Source: an uncultured Pseudomonadota bacterium
GTDB taxonomy: Bacteria > Myxococcota_A > UBA9042 > CAIXZC01
Assembly (NCBI GenBank): GCA_937876385.1
Contig: CALFHQ010000665.1
Location: forward strand, 1-5,120
Reading direction: 5' to 3'
Length of the DNA stretch: 5,120 nucleotides
The notes below the pieces were generated by a model. That model was not told the DNA's origin, did not search any database, and saw only the letters and a list, made by a program, of their open reading frames with translations. Made by a program: the position numbers and the translations under genes. Below, one piece after another: positions 1 to 5,120 of this stretch. Numbering within the stretch: position 1 is the stretch's first letter; the number at the start of each line of letters is the position of its first letter.

Positions 1-1
1 T

Positions 2-964
2 TTCGTCGCATCCCGGGCCATTTCAGCCTATGTGGAGTACGAAGTGTTCAAGGTGCCGTACGTGGACGCTTCCGACTCTCAAGCAGACACCGAGTTGGAC
101 GACGAGGGGGGACTGCGACCAGGCACTTCGCGACGAAGCGTCGATCTGGAGCGCCGGAAGCAGCTCGCCGAGGAAGCTGCTTCCAAGAAGGAAGAGAAGG
201 TTGAGGAACCCACAGAGAAGGTTGAAGAGAATAAGGGCGACGAGCCTGCCGTAGACGAGCAGATCGTACCCGGAACGGATATTCAAGTCGAAGTCATCGC
301 TGCCGTGACAGCCGAACGCCATGAAGCCAGCCTGGCGCTGGTGAAGGTGGAAGGTGGCGAGAGCCAGTGGGTTACCGTGGGCTCGGAGCTGAAACCGGGC
401 TTCGACGTAACCGACATCACCCGCACCCATCTGGTCATCAACCACAAAATTTTCAAGGAACTCTGGGGAACTCCAGAGCCCGTGGAGGTGGAGCCACGAC
501 TGGCTGGTCCGAGTGGGCCAGACGACGTCAAGACGGCTGCAGAGCGACGAAAAGAGAGACTGGAAGAGACGCGGCAGAAGACGAAGCCGGCAGCGAGCAC
601 GCAGAGCAAGTACGCAGAAGGGATCAAGCAGACGGGCGCCTGGGACTACCGGATCAACCGAAACATGTTGGATGAGCAGCTCCAGGACCTCGGGGAACTG
701 GGTCGACAGGCCCGGGTGATACCAAACTTCGACAGAGAATCCGGCACATACAAGGGGTTCAAGCTCATTGGAGTGCGCCCGAACAGTCTCTATCGGTCCA
801 TCGGGATTCGCTCTGGAGACGTGATATTGAGAGTCAACGGAGAAGAATTGTCCAACCCGGGCAAGGCGCTGGAATTGTTCAGCAAGCTTCAGACCTCCAA
901 CGACATCACATTGGACATTGGCCGTCGTGGCCAGAACCATACGCTATCTTACAAGATCGAATAG
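2..964 (+). CDS. gspC: Type II secretion system protein GspC, 5' end cut by window edge
   Basis: Inner-membrane T2SS component that links the assembly platform to the secretin through its periplasmic HR domain and takes part in substrate selection. The frame is open to the left edge; the residues before the GTG at 32 (FVASRAISAY, then VEYEV) look like the end of the single N-terminal membrane helix, so the true start lies upstream. Numbering from the GTG at 32: a charged Lys/Glu-rich linker at about 30-77, the HR domain at about 80-145 (IQVEVIAAVTAE, then HEASLALV and WVTVGSEL), a second charged linker at about 150-205, and a C-terminal PDZ domain at about 212-310 with ARVIPNFD, GFKLIGVRPNSLY, SGDVILRVNGEEL and a closing beta strand. 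It ends in TAG, 24 bases before gspD. Family and position agree; the HR boundaries are approximate. A generic PDZ protein is the only alternative and fits the operon poorly. Confidence 0.93.
   Translation, partial: FVASRAISAYVEYEVFKVPYVDASDSQADTELDDEGGLRPGTSRRSVDLERRKQLAEEAASKKEEKVEEPTEKVEENKGDEPAVDEQIVPGTDIQVEVIAAVTAERHEASLALVKVEGGESQWVTVGSELKPGFDVTDITRTHLVINHKIFKELWGTPEPVEVEPRLAGPSGPDDVKTAAERRKERLEETRQKTKPAASTQSKYAEGIKQTGAWDYRINRNMLDEQLQDLGELGRQARVIPNFDRESGTYKGFKLIGVRPNSLYRSIGIRSGDVILRVNGEELSNPGKALELFSKLQTSNDITLDIGRRGQNHTLSYKIE
194..235 (+). repeat. Short imperfect 21-base tandem repeat in the gspC linker
   Basis: Two adjacent 21-base units (194-214 and 215-235) both begin GAGAAGGTTGA and then diverge. 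They encode EKVEEPT and EKVEENK in the charged linker between the membrane helix and the HR domain of GspC. This looks like a small old in-frame duplication in a disordered linker, where length changes are tolerated. Confidence 0.55.
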
Positions 965-978
965 GACCTGTTTGGAAC

Positions 979-983
979 AGAGG
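979..983 (+). promoter_or_regulatory. Ribosome binding site of gspD
   Basis: AGAGG sits five bases before the ATG at 989. This supports 989 rather than the in-frame ATGs at 998 and 1004, which would place the site 14 and 20 bases away. The later ATGs would still leave a usable signal peptide, so the choice rests mainly on this spacing. Confidence 0.65.
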
Positions 984-988
984 CAGAT

Positions 989-1072
989 ATGACGGACATG
1001 GTGATGCGAATCAAAACGGTTGCATTGATGGTATGCGCCAGCGCTCTACTGCTGGCTCCGGCGGCACAGGCT
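989..1072 (+). other. Sec signal peptide of GspD
   Basis: Residues 1-28 have positive charges at R7 and K9, a hydrophobic core (VALMVCASALLLA) and an AQA cleavage motif before Q29. This suits signal peptidase I. The only cysteine, C16, follows Val, and its neighbours do not make a lipobox, so a lipoprotein is unlikely. The exact cleavage site is inferred. Confidence 0.85.
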
Positions 1073-3550
1073 CAACCCAGGCCAGAGGGAGACGAAGCGG
1101 CTCCCAGCGCTGTCATCGACAAGGATGGCAAGACTCCGCCACGGACCTTCTCTCCGGGGACTAAAGACCCCAAGAAGCCGGAAGAGAGCGGTACCCCTTC
1201 AGGCAGCGCGGAGGAAGAAGGCGAGGTCCAGCCGCCGGACTCCATGGTGACTGTAGAGTCCCCGCCCAAAGACGACATCAAGGTGGACCCCACGGGGGTT
1301 GGCAAGGTGCCGTGCATGGCGTTGGGGCTCAACGACCTGGTTCGACTCGATTTCAAGGAGATTCCACTGGATGACATGATTCGGCTCATCTCCTGCTGGA
1401 CTCAGAAGAACTTCATGCTGACCCAGGGGTTCCAGGGAAAAACCATCACCCTGATGTCCCCCCAGCCGGTCACCGTGGCCCAGGCGTACAAAGCCTTCTT
1501 GAGCGCGCTGAGAGCCCACGGATTGACGCTGGTTCGCTCTGGTGAGTACCACCGTATCGTTCCAGAAGCACAATCAAAGCAAGAACCGATTCCCTTGTAC
1601 CGCAGCAAAGCCAGCGTCCCGTCGGACGAGCAGATCGTCACAAAGATCGTCCCACTGAAATACACCCCTGCCTCCGAGATGAGCCAGATTCTGAACAACT
1701 TCAAGGGCAAGAGCGGGGAAATCATCGCATACGGTGAGGACACCCTCATCATCACCGACGCGGCCATTATGGTGCAGAAGCTGTTGACCTTCATCAACGA
1801 ATTGGATCGGCCCACAGACAAAGAGAAGATCTGGATTCGCCCGGTGCAATATGCTGACGCCACCGAGTTGGTGGAGTTGATTCAGACGGTTTTCTCGGAG
1901 GACTCCGCAAAGAAGACCGCCCCAGCCCGAACGACAAGAGCGACTCGAGCTTCTCGTAGAAAGCAGGCCGCTGCACCCAGCACTCCTTCTTCGGTGAACA
2001 AGGACGCCGACGAGCAAATCAAAGTCAGCAAAGTCATGGCGGATGAGAGAACCAATCAGCTTATCTTGCTGTGCAACTCCACCACCTACCTCCACGTGGA
2101 CCGTCTCCTTCGCAAGGTGGACGTTCCCATTCCGGGGGAAGGGCAGATTCACATTTACTACCTTGAAAATGCGGACGCCGAAGAGTTGGCGTCCACCCTG
2201 TCAAACCTCGCATCGTCGAGCAGCGCCCGTTCCACCCCTCGAGGTGGCAGGCCGGGAGCCGCAGCGAGCGCGGGTTCGGGAGTGGCTGGCTTGTTTGAAG
2301 GGGAGGTGAAAATCACCGCCCACAAGCAGACCAACTCATTGATCATTGAAGCGTCGCTCAAAGACTTCAACAGCTTGAAGAAAGTCGTCCAGAAGCTCGA
2401 CATCCGCCGTCGACAGGTTTACGTCGAGGCAATTATCATGGAGATCTCCTCCAACAAAGAGCGGAAGTTTGGGATCTCCGGAAGTGCCGGGACCACCTTC
2501 ACCAGCGGGGGAGAGACGGTGCCATTGCTGTTTGGCGCCGGAGGGCTGGGGATCAGCGGCTTCGACATGACACAGCTCACCGGCGGCGGCGGGGCCATTG
2601 GCCTCCAGGGTCCGTTGGTGGATGTCTCCACCGGTTCTGGAGGGGCGGTTTCGGGCGACCTCAGCATCCCAACCTTTGGGTTCATGCTGCAGGCCATCGC
2701 ATCGAACTCCGACGTGAACATTCTCTCCACACCGCACATCCTGACTACGGACAACGAAGAAGCGGAGATCCAGGTTGGGAAGCAGATCCCGTATCGTGCT
2801 TCCAGCATGGGTGGATTGGGTGGACTCTCCAGTCTGGCTGGTTTGGGCGGACTCGGTGGAGCAAGCAACGCCCTCGCAGGTGGGCTGGGCGGATTGGGTT
2901 CCAGTATGCTGGGCGGTCTTGGAATGGGCATGGTGCAACGAATCGACGTGGACTTGACCTTGAAAATCACTCCTCACGTCAACGAGTCGAACTATGTTCG
3001 TCTGGAGATTGAACAGTCCATTGAAGACGTCGAGAGCATTGACCGGGAGTTGGGTCCCACGACCTCGAAACGAAAGGTGACCAACACAGTGGTGGTGCGG
3101 GATCAGCAGCCGGTGGTAATCGGTGGTTTGATTCGTGACACGGAATCCGAAGGTGTTGACAAGGTTCCGTTCCTCGGCGACATCCCGTTGGTGGGTATCT
3201 TCTTCCGTCAGACGATCAAGACGACGGAGAAGAAGAACCTCCTCATGATCATCATCCCCCACATCATCGACGACCCCTCCGATCTGGCTCGGATTCACCG
3301 AGAGCGGATGGAAGAGATTCGCCGCTTCGCCGACTACCTGTCTTCGAAGGAGTTGGAGACCAAGGGGATTGTGGACTACCGGAAGAAGAACGGTGGTTTG
3401 GAGAAGATGCGTCAGGTTGTGGACCGAGCGCGAACCGAGCGAGAAGCTCGGGAGCGTGCTGAGTTTGAAGGAACTGCGGTGGATCTGGTTGGACCGCCCG
3501 AGACCCACGACCTTGAGTACGATCCCACGAAGACAGACTCGGAGGAATAG
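989..3550 (+). CDS. gspD: Type II secretion system secretin GspD
   Basis: Outer-membrane secretin that forms the multimeric exit channel of the T2SS; 853 residues, longer than the roughly 650-700 usual for enterobacterial GspD. In order: signal peptide (1-28, APAAQA before QP); Pro/Glu/Lys-rich extension (29-105); N0 (about 117-192, VRLDFKEIPLDDMIRLIS); N1 (about 216-278, IVPLKYTPASEMSQIL); N2 (about 281-380) with a basic Ala/Thr/Ser insert at 305-340; N3 (about 386-472) with a Ser/Gly/Ala loop at 408-434; secretin core (about 475-760). The core carries QVYVEAIIMEIS, NILSTPHILTTDNEEAEIQVGKQ (587-region strands), VVIGGLIRD (709-717) and the hallmark VPFLGDIPLVGIFFR (726-740). Two Gly-rich stretches (500-556 and 607-648) interrupt the core. 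A charged tail follows (761-853), where pilotin-binding S-domains lie in some homologues; no pilotin gene is in view. The multi-N-domain layout and gspC/gspE neighbours exclude PilQ or a type III secretin. Stop TAG; 27 bases to gspE. Confidence 0.98.
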   Translation: MTDMVMRIKTVALMVCASALLLAPAAQAQPRPEGDEAAPSAVIDKDGKTPPRTFSPGTKDPKKPEESGTPSGSAEEEGEVQPPDSMVTVESPPKDDIKVDPTGVGKVPCMALGLNDLVRLDFKEIPLDDMIRLISCWTQKNFMLTQGFQGKTITLMSPQPVTVAQAYKAFLSALRAHGLTLVRSGEYHRIVPEAQSKQEPIPLYRSKASVPSDEQIVTKIVPLKYTPASEMSQILNNFKGKSGEIIAYGEDTLIITDAAIMVQKLLTFINELDRPTDKEKIWIRPVQYADATELVELIQTVFSEDSAKKTAPARTTRATRASRRKQAAAPSTPSSVNKDADEQIKVSKVMADERTNQLILLCNSTTYLHVDRLLRKVDVPIPGEGQIHIYYLENADAEELASTLSNLASSSSARSTPRGGRPGAAASAGSGVAGLFEGEVKITAHKQTNSLIIEASLKDFNSLKKVVQKLDIRRRQVYVEAIIMEISSNKERKFGISGSAGTTFTSGGETVPLLFGAGGLGISGFDMTQLTGGGGAIGLQGPLVDVSTGSGGAVSGDLSIPTFGFMLQAIASNSDVNILSTPHILTTDNEEAEIQVGKQIPYRASSMGGLGGLSSLAGLGGLGGASNALAGGLGGLGSSMLGGLGMGMVQRIDVDLTLKITPHVNESNYVRLEIEQSIEDVESIDRELGPTTSKRKVTNTVVVRDQQPVVIGGLIRDTESEGVDKVPFLGDIPLVGIFFRQTIKTTEKKNLLMIIIPHIIDDPSDLARIHRERMEEIRRFADYLSSKELETKGIVDYRKKNGGLEKMRQVVDRARTEREARERAEFEGTAVDLVGPPETHDLEYDPTKTDSEE
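2807..2932 (+). repeat. Gly/Leu-rich low-complexity insertion in the secretin core
   Basis: Codes for GspD residues 607-648, a run built almost wholly of GGL-like units with Ala, Ser and Met. The block GGLGGL followed by SS occurs at 608-614 and again, with an extra Gly, at 631-639. Different synonymous codons are used in the copies (GGT GGA TTG GGT versus GGT GGG CTG GGC), so it is a protein-level repeat rather than a fresh DNA duplication. It lies between GKQIPYRASS and VQRIDVDLTLKITPHV, where other GspD proteins have a shorter loop. Confidence 0.7.
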
Positions 3551-3555
3551 AGTCT
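3535..3555 (+). other. Small inverted repeat over the gspD stop codon
   Basis: AGACTC (3535-3540) and GAGTCT (3550-3555) are perfect 6-base arms around a 9-base loop, GGAGGAATA. The loop and right arm contain the gspD stop TAG (3548-3550), and the loop shows a consensus-like GGAGG. There is no U-tract after it and the stem is short, so it is not a convincing terminator. It may be chance. Confidence 0.3.
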
Positions 3556-3558
3556 CAC

Positions 3559-3570
3559 AGGAAGGTAGAG
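3559..3570 (+). promoter_or_regulatory. Ribosome binding region of gspE
   Basis: Purine-rich AGGAAGGTAGAG precedes the ATG at 3578. The AGGAAGG part is 12 bases away and the GGTAGAG part 7 bases away, so the nearer part is the likelier Shine-Dalgarno sequence. The in-frame ATGs at 3602 and 3605 have no comparable site, which favours 3578 as the start. Confidence 0.55.
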
Positions 3571-3577
3571 CCGAATC

Positions 3578-5120
3578 ATGAAAGACGAGACAAATCGAGC
3601 CATGATGTTCGACCAGCGCCCCATCGGAGAAATCTTGGAGGGGATGGGAGAACTCTCGGACGCTGAGCTGGGGGAAGCCCTGAAGCTGCAGAAGGAGCGC
3701 AGCGGTCGTCTGGGGGAGATTCTCACCGCAGAAGGGTTGGTGACGGTAAAGGATCTGGCCCGGGCGTTGGGTCAACAGTTCGGCATGGCGTACCTGGACG
3801 AATTGGACAAGGAGAAGTTGGATCCCTCTTTGGTGGAGCCCTTCACCCTGGCGTTTGCCAAGCAGCACGGTTTCGTTCCGCTGTTTCGTCGTCGCGGGCG
3901 GGTGGTAGTTGCTGTAACCGATCCGACGGACACCACGGTGCTGGACGACGTCGCTGCGATGTTGGGAAGCGGCGTGGACTCGATGGTTGCCACCCCTGAG
4001 ACGGTCTTTGCGCTGCTGACCCAGCAATATGACAGGAAGGGAGGCGCCCAGCAAGTGATGGGCGACATCCAGGACTCTGAGGATTTGGACCAGTTGGCCC
4101 ATGACCTCGAAGAGAGCACCAAGGATCTCCTGGAAGAGGACGACGAAGCCCCCATCATCCGCCTTGTGAACTCCATCTTGACCCAGGCGGTCAAGGAGAA
4201 AGCCTCTGATATTCACTTTGAGCCGTTCGAGAAGAGCATCATGGTGCGTTTTCGAAAGGACGGTGTGCTTCACGAGATTCTGGAAGTTCCAAAGCGACTC
4301 CAGGCGAGCATCATCTCTCGTGTCAAGATCATGGGCAACTTGAACATCGCTGAGAAGCGGCGTCCCCAGGACGGCCGAATTCGAATTCGAATCGCCGGTC
4401 GCGACGTCGACCTTCGTCTCTCCACCATCCCTGTTGCCAACGGGGAGAGCTTGGTGCTTCGATTGTTGGACCGGTCGGCAACCCTTCTGGAGTTGCGGGA
4501 CCTGGGCCTTGACGAAGGTGCTCACCGAGCCATGGATGCCCTCATTCGACGGCCCCACGGGATTATCCTGGTGACGGGGCCGACGGGGTCTGGAAAGACG
4601 ACGACGCTGTATGCAGCGCTGGCGACAATCAACTCTCCGGACAAGAAGATTCTCACGGTGGAAGACCCCGTCGAATACCAGATGACGGGTATCAACCAGA
4701 TGCAGGTGAATCCGAAAATCGATGTGACGTTTGCGTCGGCTCTTCGAGCCTTCCTGCGACAGGACCCCGACGTCATTCTGGTGGGTGAAATTCGAGACAA
4801 GGAGACGGTGGAGATTGCCGTGCAGGCTTCGTTGACTGGTCACCTTGTGTTCAGCACGGTTCACACCAACGATGCGCCGTCGACCTTTACCCGTTTGGTG
4901 GACATGGGGGTTGAACCCTTCTTGATCGCCTCTTCGGTCATGGCCATCCAGGCCCAACGTCTGGTACGAGTGTTGTGCAATTCGTGCAAGGAGCCCTACG
5001 AGGCCAGCCCGCTGCAGCTTCGCCAACTGGGTGTGGACGACGGGAAGCCTCGGACGATTTACTCGGCCGTGGGGTGCCCGGATTGTGGCGGGACGGGCTA
5101 CAGGGGACGAAAGGGGATCT
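3578..5120 (+). CDS. gspE: Type II secretion system ATPase GspE, 3' end cut by window edge
   Basis: Cytoplasmic hexameric ATPase that docks on GspL/GspF and powers pseudopilus assembly. 514 codons are present with no stop; family lengths suggest about 50-60 residues are missing. Visible in order: N-terminal MshEN/T2SSE_N-like domain (about 14-150) with two 24-residue RLGEIL-type motifs (15-38 and 44-67); an acidic linker (163-190); the N2 PAS-like part with SDIHFEP (210-216), MVRFRKDGVL and KRRPQDGR (260-267); Walker A GPTGSGKT (334-341); Asp box ILTVEDPVEY (358-367); Walker B LRQDPDVILVGEIRD (393-407) with catalytic E404; His box GHLVFSTVHTND (421-432); and a complete zinc tetracysteine, C467-x2-C470 and C500-x2-C503. 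All key ATPase residues are intact. PilB, the type IV pilus homologue, has the same architecture; the gspC-gspD context decides for GspE. It follows gspD by 27 bases in the same operon. Confidence 0.97.
   Translation, partial: MKDETNRAMMFDQRPIGEILEGMGELSDAELGEALKLQKERSGRLGEILTAEGLVTVKDLARALGQQFGMAYLDELDKEKLDPSLVEPFTLAFAKQHGFVPLFRRRGRVVVAVTDPTDTTVLDDVAAMLGSGVDSMVATPETVFALLTQQYDRKGGAQQVMGDIQDSEDLDQLAHDLEESTKDLLEEDDEAPIIRLVNSILTQAVKEKASDIHFEPFEKSIMVRFRKDGVLHEILEVPKRLQASIISRVKIMGNLNIAEKRRPQDGRIRIRIAGRDVDLRLSTIPVANGESLVLRLLDRSATLLELRDLGLDEGAHRAMDALIRRPHGIILVTGPTGSGKTTTLYAALATINSPDKKILTVEDPVEYQMTGINQMQVNPKIDVTFASALRAFLRQDPDVILVGEIRDKETVEIAVQASLTGHLVFSTVHTNDAPSTFTRLVDMGVEPFLIASSVMAIQAQRLVRVLCNSCKEPYEASPLQLRQLGVDDGKPRTIYSAVGCPDCGGTGYRGRKGI

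Noticed and set aside
30..34. ATG at 30 or GTG at 32 as the start of gspC
   Set aside because: The ATG at 30 is in a different frame from the gene. The GTG at 32 is in frame but has no ribosome site, and coding-like sequence resembling the end of the GspC membrane helix continues to the left edge.
23..940. Minus-strand open frame of about 305 codons opposite gspC
   Set aside because: Same in-register shadow effect; no recognisable family, while the plus strand encodes clear HR and PDZ domains.
965..988. Internal promoter or terminator between gspC and gspD
   Set aside because: The spacer is only 24 bases, with a ribosome site and no hairpin with T-run or clear -35/-10 pair.
1025..1040. Lipobox in the GspD signal peptide
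   Set aside because: C16 follows LMV; position -1 is Val rather than Gly, Ala or Ser, and a normal AQA signal peptidase I site follows at residue 28.
3541..3545. GGAGG as the ribosome binding site of gspE
   Set aside because: It ends 32 bases before the ATG at 3578, and no start codon lies at a suitable distance behind it.
2336..5026. Minus-strand open frame of about 896 codons
   Set aside because: It lies exactly in register opposite gspD and gspE, whose products have unmistakable family motifs. Its translation shows no recognisable domain and is rich in His, Gln and Arg. Lack of TTA/CTA/TCA codons on the plus strand explains it.
3578..5120. PilB of a type IV pilus instead of GspE
   Set aside because: The sequence alone hardly separates the two families, but the gene directly follows gspC and a GspD-type secretin in a compact operon.

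Overview
The window holds three consecutive plus-strand genes of a type II secretion system (T2SS) operon, in the order gspC, gspD, gspE. gspC lacks its 5' end at the left edge and gspE lacks its 3' end at the right edge; only gspD is complete. I see no RNA genes, mobile elements, CRISPR arrays, promoters or strong terminators. The spacers are 24 and 27 bases, so the genes are almost certainly co-transcribed from a promoter left of the window.

Layout: positions 2-964 encode GspC, the inner-membrane clamp, with the end of its membrane helix, a charged linker, the HR domain, a second linker and a PDZ domain. Positions 989-3550 encode GspD, the outer-membrane secretin: signal peptide, low-complexity extension, N0-N1-N2-N3, the secretin barrel and a charged C-terminal tail. 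Positions 3578-5120 encode most of GspE, the cytoplasmic ATPase: N-terminal domain, Walker A, Asp box, Walker B, His box and tetracysteine zinc site. Together they cover the axis of the machine: GspE drives pseudopilus assembly, GspC links the inner-membrane platform to the secretin and helps choose substrates, and GspD is the exit channel. The remaining parts (GspF, pseudopilins, GspL/M) should lie downstream or elsewhere.

Organism: a diderm bacterium with moderate GC content (somewhat above 50% by eye). The style of the proteins (low-complexity extension before N0, cysteines in and just before N0, a long charged tail after the secretin barrel) recalls Deltaproteobacteria in the old sense (Myxococcota, Bradymonadales and relatives). 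That placement is an impression, not a demonstration.

No new system is visible; this is a core T2SS locus. The observations most worth a second look are a tandem MshEN-like motif in GspE, which raises possible cyclic-di-GMP control, and a glycine/leucine-rich insertion in the GspD barrel domain near the expected gate. Smaller points are an in-frame single-amber junction between gspC and gspD, a near-absence of TTA/CTA/TCA codons that creates long antisense shadow frames, and a possible cysteine pair around N0.
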